From: Nitrospinota bacterium
GTDB lineage: Bacteria > Nitrospinota > Nitrospinia > Nitrospinales > VA-1
DNA: 14,729 nt
Direction of reading: 5' to 3'
Assembly (NCBI GenBank): GCA_002731985.1
Contig: PCCT01000002.1
Span: 1 to 14,729, forward strand
The notes under the pieces were generated by a model, which saw only the letters and a list, made by a program, of their open reading frames with translations, made no database searches and was not told the origin of the DNA. Positions 6,378-13,367 of this stretch are shown here, piece after piece. Positions within the stretch are counted from its first letter, which is position 1; each line of letters begins with the position of its first letter. Made by a program: the position numbers and the translations under genes.

Positions 6378-8024
6378 TTGGAAAACAGGTTACTGCTTGC
6401 CTTTGTTTTGTCTATTGGTGTTTTCATCGGTTGGGGATATGTCATGTCCGTGATCGAAGGACCGCCTCCTGCTCAAATTCAGTCTGAAAAGGATCTCGCG
6501 GAGGTACCTCCATCCACCCCTGGCATGGCACAACAAGCACCATCAAGCGTCGCGCCGGGAACTCCCTCTGAACAAACAGCGCCAAACATTCCAGCACCCG
6601 CTATCAGCCAGGCAGAATTCCCTGGGACAGAGGCAACTATAAAAGTTTCCGCCGGAAACGTTAGCTATATCATCACTAATAAAGGGGCGATGGTTAAAAA
6701 TATATTGCTCTCGCAACATAAAACAGCTCAAGGCGAACCTATCGACCTGGTTGAACATGAAAATGGCGGGACCCTTCCGCTGGCACTAGAGTCCAGCAAC
6801 GACCAAGTTACGAATATTCTGCAAAACGCATACTATAATCCTTCGACCACTTCCCTTGAGCTTTCCGAGTCGCAACCCACCGGAACCCTGAAAATGACGC
6901 TGGAACATTCTTCCGGCGTGAATGTAGTACGCGAATTCACCTTCCGTCACAATGACTTTATGATTGATGTGCAAACTCGAATCAACGCGCCAAACTATGC
7001 ATCACAAAACCTGAGCTACAACGTACTGTTCGGACCCGGCATGGGCGGGAAAACAGAATCACAAACAAATTATATCGTTTTCGTTGGCCCAACAACTTTT
7101 GTAAATAATGAAAGAGCAGAAACACCGCCTGAAGATATTGTCAATGAAGTGACTTACTCAGGCGACCTCGCATGGACTTCTTTCCAGAATAAATATTTTG
7201 CGGCGGCACTCATTCCCCAAGAGGGAATCAAAGCGGCTGTTGTTAAAAAATCTGGAGAAAATGTTTACGTCGGGTTAAAAATGGAGAGCGTCCAGTCCTC
7301 CGCCTCGGCTTCCCACAGGTTGTACGCTGGAACCAAAGAGTTGCAGATTCTGGAAAAATCGGGACACAAATTGTTCAGGCTCATGGACTACGGGTGGTTC
7401 GGAAACAAATTCGCGTGGCTGGTAAAACCCATGCTCAAATGTCTCCAATATTTTCATGAAATATTTAACAACTATGGCTGGGCAATCATCTTTGTGACCC
7501 TCGTCATTAAAATCATTTTCGCACCACTCACGCACAAAAGTTTCAAGTCGATGAAAGGGATGCAGAAAGTTCAGCCCTACGTCAAAGTCATCCAGGAACG
7601 GAATAAGGATGACCGCCAGAAAATGAACGAGGAAATGCTGGAGCTTTACAAAAAGCATAAGGTGAACCCCCTCGGCGGTTGTCTCCCCATGCTCCTGCAG
7701 ATTCCTGTATTCATCGCGCTCTACCACGCCCTGTTCTTTTCCATAGAGCTGCGCGGAGCGCCGTTTATAGGTTGGATCCATGATCTTTCAGTGCAAGACC
7801 CTTATTATGTTTGGCCTGTTATGATGGGCGCGACTATGTTTCTCCAGCAAAAGCTCAATCCATCAATCGGCGACCCAACCCAACAAAAGATCATGATGAT
7901 GTTGCCTATCGTCTTCACATTTCTTTTCATGTCTTTTCCCGCGGGGCTGGTTCTCTATTGGACGGTCAATAATATACTGACCATTTCTCAACAAGCTTAC
8001 ATCTATAAATTCGCCAAAGATTAG
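6378..8024 (+). CDS. yidC: Membrane protein insertase YidC/OxaI
   Basis: This 548-residue protein is a Gram-negative-type YidC. TM1 (RLLLAFVLSIGVFIGWGYV) is followed by a Pro/Ala/Gln-rich linker, a periplasmic beta-domain (about residues 85-330), and the conserved insertase core. The core includes GWAIIFVTLVIKIIFAPLT (365-383), NPLGGCLPMLLQIPVFIALYHALFF (430-454), IHDLSVQDPYYVWPVMMG and PIVFTFLFMSFPAGLVLYW. It inserts inner-membrane proteins alone or with SecYEG. The groove arginine of E. coli YidC (Arg366) aligns with lysine here (VTLVIK), keeping the charge; my impression is that this is not rare in related lineages. The start is TTG 6378 with GGAGG at 6366-6370. It lies 15 bp after yidD, so the two are probably cotranscribed. 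Confidence 0.97.
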   Translation: MENRLLLAFVLSIGVFIGWGYVMSVIEGPPPAQIQSEKDLAEVPPSTPGMAQQAPSSVAPGTPSEQTAPNIPAPAISQAEFPGTEATIKVSAGNVSYIITNKGAMVKNILLSQHKTAQGEPIDLVEHENGGTLPLALESSNDQVTNILQNAYYNPSTTSLELSESQPTGTLKMTLEHSSGVNVVREFTFRHNDFMIDVQTRINAPNYASQNLSYNVLFGPGMGGKTESQTNYIVFVGPTTFVNNERAETPPEDIVNEVTYSGDLAWTSFQNKYFAAALIPQEGIKAAVVKKSGENVYVGLKMESVQSSASASHRLYAGTKELQILEKSGHKLFRLMDYGWFGNKFAWLVKPMLKCLQYFHEIFNNYGWAIIFVTLVIKIIFAPLTHKSFKSMKGMQKVQPYVKVIQERNKDDRQKMNEEMLELYKKHKVNPLGGCLPMLLQIPVFIALYHALFFSIELRGAPFIGWIHDLSVQDPYYVWPVMMGATMFLQQKLNPSIGDPTQQKIMMMLPIVFTFLFMSFPAGLVLYWTVNNILTISQQAYIYKFAKD

Positions 8025-8104
8025 CATCCGCCTCTAGGTGGTGTATCCACTGGGTTTTCCTGCTATTCTGTTCCAACCTGAAGTGACCTGTTTATTGAAT
8101 ACCT

Positions 8105-9493
8105 ATGAGCGGAACTGTGAATGACACCATTACAGCCATAGCCACACCGACAGGAGAAGGCGGCGTGAGTATAATCCGCATCAGCGGAACTGATGCGCCA
8201 ACGATTGCCCGAAAACTGTTTCGCACACCCGCCGGGAAACCGGCAAATGAATTCACGTCCCACAAAATTTATTACGGCTCCATCCATGATCCGGCAACTG
8301 GCGAATGCATTGACGAAGTTGTTCTCACATGGTTTCAAGTGCCCAAAAGCTACACAGGCGAAGACGTCATAGAGATCTGCGCTCATGGCGGAATGTTTGT
8401 TTCATCACGGATACTGGGTCTTGCTCTCGATCACGGTGCGCGCCCCGCTGAACCGGGGGAATTCACACGTCGCGCTTTTATGAATGGTCGCATTGATCTG
8501 TCTCAGGCTGAAGCAGTGGCCGACCTTATTGCCGCCGCATCGGATAAAGCTCTTCAGTCAGCGTTGACGCAACTCAAGGGACATCTCTCTAAAAAAGTGA
8601 ATGCACTCTACGACCGCCTGCTGTCTGTACTCAGCCAGATAGAAGCCGCAATCGACTTCCCCGAGGAGGGTTTGGATCTCCAAAAACGGGAAACATCAAT
8701 TAACGAAGTACAACAAGTACGTGATGAGATAGATGTTTTATCCAACACCTACCGGCAGGGAAAAATATTTCGCGAAGGTGCGTCCGTCGCTCTTGTGGGC
8801 AAACCCAACGTTGGAAAGTCGAGCTTGCTCAATGCCCTGCTTCAAGAAGACCGTGCAATCGTCACCCCGCATCCGGGCACCACTCGCGATACCCTTGAGG
8901 AACGAGTTCGCATCCGGGACACCCACATCAATATCATTGACTCTGCCGGACTCCGCAAGCATCCTGAAATCATCGAGGAGGAAGGCATACGAAGAACCCG
9001 TTCCGCTATTGAACGCGCCGACCTTGTCCTTGTCATCTTTGACAGATCACAGTCTCTTGATGAAAATGATGATCTCATGTGCAAAGAAGTGAGTGACAGA
9101 CCCAGACTGGTTATCATCAACAAATGCGACCTTCCTGAAATATGGTCTATCGATGACTTGAAATTAAAAATGAACATGGATAATCCCATCTTCATCTCGG
9201 TGAAAGAACAAAACGGACTCAACACGCTTATAGACGCAATTCATAATCATATTGTCGGCGAAGAAAAGTCCTGTGAAACTATTTTTATAACACGTGAACG
9301 GCACCGTGCCCATCTGGTTGACGCGTCTACAGCGTTGGGTGCAACTCTTGAATCACTCGAACAAAAACTGTCAGAAGAATTTGTCGCCACTGATCTTGAT
9401 ATCGCCATGAACCACCTTGCCGCTATACTGGGAAAATTCGTAGAAGATGACCTGCTCGACCAGATATTCAACTCCTTCTGCATCGGCAAGTAG
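8105..9493 (+). CDS. mnmE: tRNA uridine-5-carboxymethylaminomethyl modification GTPase MnmE
   Basis: This 462-residue protein has the full MnmE architecture. The N-terminal tetrahydrofolate-binding domain begins DTITAIATPTGEGGVSIIRISG and includes CAHGGMFV and GEFTRRAFMNGRIDLSQAEAV. A helical domain follows, then an inserted G domain with P-loop GKPNVGKSS (about 232-240), switch region HPGTTRDT, DSAGLR (278-283) and NKCDL (339-343). The C-terminal FCIGK motif with its conserved cysteine is intact. With MnmG it builds the cmnm5 group at wobble uridine 34 of certain tRNAs. ATG 8105 lies 80 bp after yidC and has no clear ribosome site. The spoIIIJ-associated jag gene, sometimes found between yidC and mnmE, is absent. 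Confidence 0.97.
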   Translation: MSGTVNDTITAIATPTGEGGVSIIRISGTDAPTIARKLFRTPAGKPANEFTSHKIYYGSIHDPATGECIDEVVLTWFQVPKSYTGEDVIEICAHGGMFVSSRILGLALDHGARPAEPGEFTRRAFMNGRIDLSQAEAVADLIAAASDKALQSALTQLKGHLSKKVNALYDRLLSVLSQIEAAIDFPEEGLDLQKRETSINEVQQVRDEIDVLSNTYRQGKIFREGASVALVGKPNVGKSSLLNALLQEDRAIVTPHPGTTRDTLEERVRIRDTHINIIDSAGLRKHPEIIEEEGIRRTRSAIERADLVLVIFDRSQSLDENDDLMCKEVSDRPRLVIINKCDLPEIWSIDDLKLKMNMDNPIFISVKEQNGLNTLIDAIHNHIVGEEKSCETIFITRERHRAHLVDASTALGATLESLEQKLSEEFVATDLDIAMNHLAAILGKFVEDDLLDQIFNSFCIGK

Positions 9494-9570
9494 TGGACTA
9501 CGTCCACGGGTAATAACTGGATCTTTTTCCTGCATGCAGTATGCATCAGAAGTAATCGTTACCTTTCCTC

Positions 9571-9600
9571 TTCGTTCCCACGCTTGAGCATGGGAACGAG
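9571..9600. repeat. Palindromic CGTTCCCACGCT-type repeat in the mnmE/aroDE convergent gap
   Basis: TTCGTTCCCACGCT (9571-9584) and AGCATGGGAACGAG (9587-9600) form a 12-of-14 bp stem with a two-base loop. Its core, CGTTCCCA(C/T)GCT, resembles a short palindromic repeat that I recall as dispersed in many unrelated bacterial genomes; copy number here cannot be judged from one window. Placed between two convergent genes, it could also act as a bidirectional transcription-stopping hairpin, though no T-run follows. Just beyond, 9639-9660 (GTGTTCATCCGTGGCTAAGA) resembles another commonly dispersed sequence, at low confidence. Confidence 0.5.
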
Positions 9601-9663
9601 AAAAATCATCGACCAATTTAAAAGATATTCTTTCTAAATGTGTTCATCCGTGGCTAAGAGGGT

Positions 9664-11133
9664 TTATTGTCCTTCAATCGTTTTCACAACGACATCACGC
9701 ATGGGGTTGGCGGGGGCTTTTTGTCCAGTCCATAGCTCGAATTGTCCGACGGCTTGATTGATGAACAACTCAATTCCTGAGATGGCGATGCATCCGGCTG
9801 CTTTAGCATCACGGATCAATCGGGTTTCCGGCGGATTGTATACGGAATCGAAAACGATCATTCCCTTTCGCAAGTGGCGTGAAGAAATTGGCGTTGCTTC
9901 CACATCAGGGTTCATCCCAACCGGCGAACAGTTGATGAGAACGTCTACCTCTTCTTCACCCGCATCCTGAACATTCACAACCTCTGCTCCCAGTTCCTTT
10001 GCCAATTGGGTTCCACGCTCTTTATTTTTGTTATAGGTAACGGTGATTTTCGCGCCTTTCTCACGCACTCCATGACCAATCGCCTTGGCGGTACCCCCCG
10101 CTCCTATGATGAGTACTTTTTTTCCATTAAGATCAATGTGCTCCTCCAGAGCCTTTACCGCGCCCGTGCAATCCGTATTGTAACCCTTCCATCCTTCCCC
10201 ATCGCGCACCACGGTATTGACAGCTCCAATCTTGCGGGCGGTTTCGTCAACCTCATCTATCACCGCCATAATATCTTCCTTGAACGGCATGGTTACGCTC
10301 AGCCCCTCAAAATAAGGACTGAAACCTTTAAAGAACTTTTCTACATTATCGACGAGAAAGGGAACGTAGATATCGGACGATCCGGTCTCTTTAAAAGCCC
10401 GGTTGTGAATCAGGTAGCCCATACTTTTTGAAATTGGATTTCCTATGACGCCATAAATTTTAAACAAGTCGCGCTTATCTCCTACGCGATAAATATCTCT
10501 CAACTTTACGGCCGTTATCTGCCCCGGGGCGCTTTCTTTTCCTGTTTCCAGTGACCCAAAGGTGAGGAACCCACCCAATAGCGGCGAGAGAATCCGGCTT
10601 ATTTCCCCCCGCTCGCCCATGCACAGAGCGATGATTTTTTTATCATCTTTTTTCGCACGATAAATAAGTTTGAATACAGCCAGATTGTTAGTGATATCAC
10701 GCGCATAAGTGACAATCTTAATAACATCGGCAGGCATTTCGCACATTATTTTGTACAGATGTTCCAACTCTTCTGGAGTGTCGGTAAAGTTGTGATAAGA
10801 AAGTATGATCTTTGATTTGTGGTCGGACTCCAGAAACGGCTTCAACAATTCCTTGGGTGTGGAAGTTTCTATATCGACATATTCCGCTCCTGCATCCATA
10901 GCCTTCTTCAGGATATTCACCCTCTCTTCTTCCGTTCCCGCAAACTGTCCGCCTTCGCGTTTAGTGCGGTTGGTGACTATACAGGGCTTCGTCGCGGCTT
11001 GGAGGAGAGCGCCCAGATCGTAATCCTTCATAAGATCAAGGCGCAGTTCCAGAAAATCTGCCAACGGTTCTGCCATGGCTATATCTTCCAGCGATTTGTT
11101 CTGGGTGGGTCCAACAATGGGAATGCAAATCAT
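9664..11133 (-). CDS. aroDE: Bifunctional 3-dehydroquinate dehydratase (type I)/shikimate dehydrogenase
   Basis: This 489-residue fusion carries out two consecutive steps of the shikimate pathway (3-dehydroquinate to 3-dehydroshikimate to shikimate). Residues 1-215 are a type I AroD with the ELRLD substrate motif (29-33), catalytic His114 (LSYHNF) and Schiff-base Lys139 (VIKIV). Residues 225-489 are AroE: GNPISKSMGYLIHN (231-244), catalytic Lys285 in VTMPFKE, GAVNTV, Asp321 in YNTDCTGA, and the nucleotide loop GAGGTAKA (345-351). AroD-AroE fusions are known in plants and some bacteria (Chlamydiae and others). The start at ATG 11133 has no ribosome site. A TATACA lies eight bases upstream, so a leaderless message is possible. 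It is convergent with mnmE. Confidence 0.95.
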   Translation of the reverse strand: MICIPIVGPTQNKSLEDIAMAEPLADFLELRLDLMKDYDLGALLQAATKPCIVTNRTKREGGQFAGTEEERVNILKKAMDAGAEYVDIETSTPKELLKPFLESDHKSKIILSYHNFTDTPEELEHLYKIMCEMPADVIKIVTYARDITNNLAVFKLIYRAKKDDKKIIALCMGERGEISRILSPLLGGFLTFGSLETGKESAPGQITAVKLRDIYRVGDKRDLFKIYGVIGNPISKSMGYLIHNRAFKETGSSDIYVPFLVDNVEKFFKGFSPYFEGLSVTMPFKEDIMAVIDEVDETARKIGAVNTVVRDGEGWKGYNTDCTGAVKALEEHIDLNGKKVLIIGAGGTAKAIGHGVREKGAKITVTYNKNKERGTQLAKELGAEVVNVQDAGEEEVDVLINCSPVGMNPDVEATPISSRHLRKGMIVFDSVYNPPETRLIRDAKAAGCIAISGIELFINQAVGQFELWTGQKAPANPMRDVVVKTIEGQ

Positions 11134-11141
11134 AGAAATGT

Positions 11142-11168
11142 TGTATACGAAATTTTTAGCTCACGCAA
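11142..11168 (-). promoter_or_regulatory. Possible aroDE promoter giving a near-leaderless mRNA
   Basis: On the minus strand, TTGCGT (11168-11163) and TATACA (11147-11142) are separated by 15 bp, and ATG 11133 begins eight bases after the -10 box. A start there would leave almost no leader, matching the absence of a ribosome site. The -35 match and spacing are poor. Confidence 0.25.
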
Positions 11169-11170
11169 GT

Positions 11171-11190
11171 CTTGAGGCGCAAACCTCAAG
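11171..11190. repeat. Hairpin CTTGAGG/CCTCAAG upstream of aroDE
   Basis: A perfect 7-bp stem, CTTGAGG (11171-11177) with CCTCAAG (11184-11190), encloses a six-base loop. It has no T-run on either strand. It could be an operator-like palindrome for the adjacent aroDE gene or a fortuitous stem. Confidence 0.35.
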
Positions 11191-11207
11191 AAATATCCTG
11201 CCAGAGC

Positions 11208-11242
11208 GGAAAAACCCTTAATTAAGTTTGCGAGGTTTTTCC
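11208..11242. repeat. Inverted repeat GGAAAAACC/GGTTTTTCC
   Basis: A perfect 9-bp inverted repeat, GGAAAAACC (11208-11216) and GGTTTTTCC (11234-11242), has a 17-base AT-rich loop. The T5 lies inside the stem rather than after it, so terminator function is uncertain. It lies just 5' of the flagellin relic in the gap between the divergent aroDE and 11621 genes. Confidence 0.4.
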
Positions 11243-11261
11243 ATCGGCTTCTTACAAAGAC

Positions 11262-11516
11262 ATGGGCTCAAAATCGGATTCCGACGGAGAAGTGGGAGCG
11301 GTGGGAAACAGGCTCTTCACAGCCTCCAACAACCTGGGAGTAGAAATAGAAAGTCTGATAGCCTCTGAGTCAACATAGGTCGATACCGACCTCGCCGCAG
11401 AAATCACAACGCTTCAACAGGGCCTGCTCGGTTTCCAGACTTCCATCCAATCCCTCGCGAATCAACTCCAGTTTGAGAATCGGGCCCAAGGCCGCTTACT
11501 GGATACCCTGAGCTGA
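11262..11516 (+). pseudogene. Degraded flagellin/FlgL C-terminal domain remnant
   Basis: A plus-strand frame from 11262 to TGA 11514-11516 reads through one internal TAG (11376-11378). From 11292 it contains VGAVGNRLFTASNNLGVEIE and, after LIASEST and the stop, VDTDLAAEITTLQ, then SIQSLANQ and LLDTLS. The order of conserved positions (GAxxNRL, NL, A.S, D.D.A.E...L, then a terminal LL) is that of the flagellin C-terminal domain shared by FliC and hook-associated FlgL. The N-terminal D0/D1 half and the variable centre are missing: in-frame upstream sequence reaches a stop at 11223-11225 within about 25 codons of unrelated sequence. There is no ribosome site. I read it as a gene relic. FlgL is favoured slightly by the LLDTLS ending. 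No intact flagellar gene is in the window. Confidence 0.65.
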
Positions 11517-11541
11517 CCGTCCCGGCATTGGGAAATCAAAC

Positions 11542-11570
11542 TTGACCCCTCCCTCTTGAAATGATAAAAA
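11542..11570 (+). promoter_or_regulatory. Possible sigma-70 promoter for the 66-residue ORF
   Basis: TTGACC (11542-11547) and TAAAAA (11565-11570) are 17 bp apart, about 50 bp before ATG 11621. The -35 is good and the -10 is weak (four of six). Confidence 0.3.
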
Positions 11571-11620
11571 ATGGGGTATTAAATCCCTGAATAATACCCA
11601 AGTGATCTGGAGAAGAATTA

Positions 11621-11821
11621 ATGGAAGTTAATGAGATCAAGATAGAGATAAGAAAACATCACGTGACGCCCGGCATACAAGTGTTGGATTTAGTGATAGA
11701 TGCCGATGGCGAAAAAATCAAAGTACATACCCAGCATAAAGATACCGATCGTGCGTTTCAGCAATTCGTGAAAGACGCGATTGCCCTGGGCAAAACTTTA
11801 TCGACAGCACCCATTGAGTAG
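11621..11821 (+). CDS. Small hypothetical protein, 66 residues
   Basis: I do not recognise this family. The product is a soluble, mixed-charge protein beginning MEVNEIKIEIRKHHVTPG. The pattern suggests an N-terminal beta-strand pair (EIKIEIRKH, QVLDLVIDADGEKIKVHTQ) followed by an amphipathic helix (DTDRAFQQFVKDAIALGKTL). No signal peptide, cysteines or metal motifs are present. A GGAGAAG ribosome site lies about six bases before ATG 11621, and a candidate promoter stands upstream, so the gene appears self-contained. The regular codon pattern and clean start support it as real. Two hairpins follow it, and the nearest plus-strand gene lies 190 bp further on. The function is unknown. Confidence 0.7.
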   Translation: MEVNEIKIEIRKHHVTPGIQVLDLVIDADGEKIKVHTQHKDTDRAFQQFVKDAIALGKTLSTAPIE

Positions 11822-11838
11822 AAAAAATATCCTTTTCG

Positions 11839-11856
11839 ATTCTGTCCTTACAGAAT
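11839..11856. terminator. Short hairpin after the 66-residue ORF
   Basis: ATTCTGT (11839-11845) and ACAGAAT (11850-11856) form a perfect 7-bp stem around CCTT, starting 17 bp after the stop. The stem is AT-rich and lacks a T-run, so it is a weak terminator candidate. Confidence 0.3.
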
Positions 11857-11875
11857 AATCCACTCCTTCAGAAAA

Positions 11876-11912
11876 GGGACCTTTGCGCTGGTTCCTCCGG
11901 CACAAAGGTCTC
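11876..11912. repeat. GC-rich stem-loop after the 66-residue ORF
   Basis: GGGACCTTTGCGC (11876-11888) pairs with GCACAAAGGTCTC (11900-11912) at 11 of 13 positions; the 11-base loop TGGTTCCTCCG can pair a little further. On the minus strand the stem runs into TTTTC, so it may act as a terminator in that direction, and on the plus strand it could stabilise the upstream message. Confidence 0.4.
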
Positions 11913-12011
11913 TCTATAGAAAGCCCTCTCGTAAACCTGCAATTATCGACATTGAAAAATCACCAGGAACATACCTATACAAGAAAGAATATCTGCTAAA
12001 GTAAATTATTC

Positions 12012-12857
12012 ATGCTGATTATGATACAGTTATTTGCCGTAACCGCCGATAAGCTAAAGGTATGCAGGCCTGTCAATCAAACGAACAATCCCGTGGCAAT
12101 TGTTAGCGAAAGAATAAAACCTCGTATATCAGCAATACTCATCATGGCGGCAGTTTTCATCATGGTTTCTGCCGCGACTCATCATGCTTCAGCCGAAACT
12201 TATATGGGCCTTGGAGTGGGGAAATCTTTGCGGCAGACCATCTCTGGTTTCAAAGTCGGTGATGCTTTTAAAGTTACCCTTCCAGACCTTGCATCGAAAA
12301 GCTCCATTGCCTATGGGTTGAAGCTTGGGCATTTTTTTAAGGCCATTCCCGGCTTCGGACTGGAATTCAATTATTCATTCAGTGATCCAGATATGGTCAA
12401 GGAAAAAGTCGACGCAATGATTACGGGAACGCCAACGGGTCTCTTTGCAGGGCAGACTGCGGGAGATTTACTGGTATCAGCTGACATTAACCATCTTTCC
12501 ACTTTTGGTGTTCTCGTGGTATGGAGAGTGACCGACAAACAGTTCTTAATGAATCTCGATGGCATTCAACCTTACCTGGGGGTAGGACTGGGATTGAGTA
12601 TTCTGGATGTAGAGAAATTTTCTGTTCTGAATACAGACGAGTCTTCTGCCGGAGAAACCTCAGGGGAAATTAATTCTTCGGTCGGACTGCTCATATCCGC
12701 CGGATTAAACTACACGCTGACGAAACATACCAAGGTGTATGGTGAATTTAAATACAAGGACACCAGTTTTGAATTTGATAAGTTGGATGGTGCCAATGAA
12801 TATGAGTTTGACGCTTCAGAAACATCCTTCGTTTTTGGACTCTCCTACCATTTCTAA
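12012..12857 (+). CDS. Outer-membrane beta-barrel protein
   Basis: The protein is 281 residues as drawn. A hydrophobic signal sequence (ISAILIMAAVFIMVSAATHHASA, about residues 39-61) is followed by alternating amphipathic strands such as TYMGLGVGKSL, IAYGLKLGHFF, GFGLEFNYSFSD, QPYLGVGLGLSI, VGLLISAGLNYTL, TKVYGEFKYKDT and SFVFGLSYHF. The final phenylalanine is the usual BAM recognition end of an outer-membrane barrel, probably of eight strands as in the OmpA/OmpW-like beta-barrel family. The segment before the signal peptide is unusually long. The real start may be GTG inside PVAIV (about 12093), or the ATG given, and neither has a ribosome site. It is followed by a hairpin terminator. The fold is confident; the cargo or function is unknown. 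Confidence 0.82.
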   Translation: MLIMIQLFAVTADKLKVCRPVNQTNNPVAIVSERIKPRISAILIMAAVFIMVSAATHHASAETYMGLGVGKSLRQTISGFKVGDAFKVTLPDLASKSSIAYGLKLGHFFKAIPGFGLEFNYSFSDPDMVKEKVDAMITGTPTGLFAGQTAGDLLVSADINHLSTFGVLVVWRVTDKQFLMNLDGIQPYLGVGLGLSILDVEKFSVLNTDESSAGETSGEINSSVGLLISAGLNYTLTKHTKVYGEFKYKDTSFEFDKLDGANEYEFDASETSFVFGLSYHF

Positions 12858-12881
12858 ACGAAGACATAACGCTTTGCAAAA

Positions 12882-12910
12882 AAACCTACCTGGGGGAGCC
12901 AGATAGGTTT
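12882..12910 (-). terminator. Bidirectional hairpin terminator, strongest on the minus strand
   Basis: AAACCTACCTGG (12882-12893) and CCAGATAGGTTT (12899-12910) pair at 11 of 12 positions around a five-base loop. Read on the minus strand the stem is followed by a T7 run, a textbook rho-independent terminator for the small membrane-protein genes. On the plus strand it lies 25 bp after the outer-membrane protein gene but has only TTT. GGGGGAG (12892-12898) can alternatively pair with CTCCCCC (12950-12956). Confidence 0.7.
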
Positions 12911-13009
12911 AAAAGAGGCAATCGCTTTAAAAAGCCAATCCATAGGATTCTCCCCCCTGCCTCAAATTCAATGAACTACTCAGACGCCTGTGGCGGGATC
13001 GTTCATTAA

Positions 13010-13222
13010 TTATTTCTTGAATCCCTCAGCAACCCAAATCAAAACTGAATAAACAATCCATATCAAGGCAAGAACAGCAATGACAATGGCAATTCCCGAG
13101 TTAAACGGAGTGAAATGGTAGACTTTCAGGGGAGGTATCAGGAAGGCAATCAACAAACAAGCCGAAACTAAAATTGCTAAACGTGTTAAACCGCCTCTGA
13201 TCTCATAAGGAACTCTCATCAT
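13010..13222 (-). CDS. Small two-helix membrane protein
   Basis: This 70-residue protein starts MMRVPYEIRGGL and has two hydrophobic segments (TRLAILVSACLLIAFLIP, about residues 13-30, and GIAIVIAVLALIWIVYSVLIWV, about 42-63), ending in EGFKK. I recognise no family. An AGGAGG (13236-13231) eight bases before ATG 13222 decides this start over a longer reading from 13273. The start overlaps the end of the upstream 54-residue gene by 20 bp, so translation is probably coupled. The minus-strand hairpin terminator at 12882-12910 ends the unit. It resembles small inner-membrane proteins found as stress or complex-assembly accessories, but that is only a general likeness. Confidence 0.7.
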   Translation of the reverse strand: MMRVPYEIRGGLTRLAILVSACLLIAFLIPPLKVYHFTPFNSGIAIVIAVLALIWIVYSVLIWVAEGFKK

Positions 13223-13367
13223 CCTTTTTATCCTCCTGAGAACTGCCTGAGGTAGGAAACTTATCAGATGCATTTATTTCTTTACTCGCCTTGAATAAGG
13301 TACGGACCAACACAATAACGACCAACGCTATCACAACCAAAATTAAATCATTTGAAGAAAAATTCAT
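13203..13367 (-). CDS. Very small single-span membrane protein, 54 residues
   Basis: An ATG at 13367 opens a 54-residue frame: MNFSSND, then one hydrophobic span LILVVIALVVIVLVRTLF (residues 8-25), a basic AFKASKE-like edge and a polar acidic tail SSQEDKKDDESSL. A CAGGAG ribosome site lies nine bases upstream. The gene ends at TGA 13205-13203, overlapping the start of the next small membrane-protein gene by 20 bp, and the ribosome site for that gene is within its own coding tail. That arrangement suggests a two-gene operon whose products may act together in the inner membrane with the tail cytosolic. I recognise no family. Confidence 0.65.
   Translation of the reverse strand: MNFSSNDLILVVIALVVIVLVRTLFKASKEINASDKFPTSGSSQEDKKDDESSL

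Noticed and set aside
7275..7781. 168-residue minus-strand open frame inside yidC
   Set aside because: It is a reverse-strand shadow of the highly conserved yidC core, with no ribosome site and no family likeness.
10006..10431. 141-residue plus-strand open frame opposite aroDE
   Set aside because: It is antisense to the intact AroE catalytic region, with no start signals.
11376..11378. TAG in the flagellin-like frame as a recoded (pyrrolysine-type or readthrough) codon
   Set aside because: The N-terminal half of the protein is also missing and there is no ribosome site, so gene decay explains it more simply.
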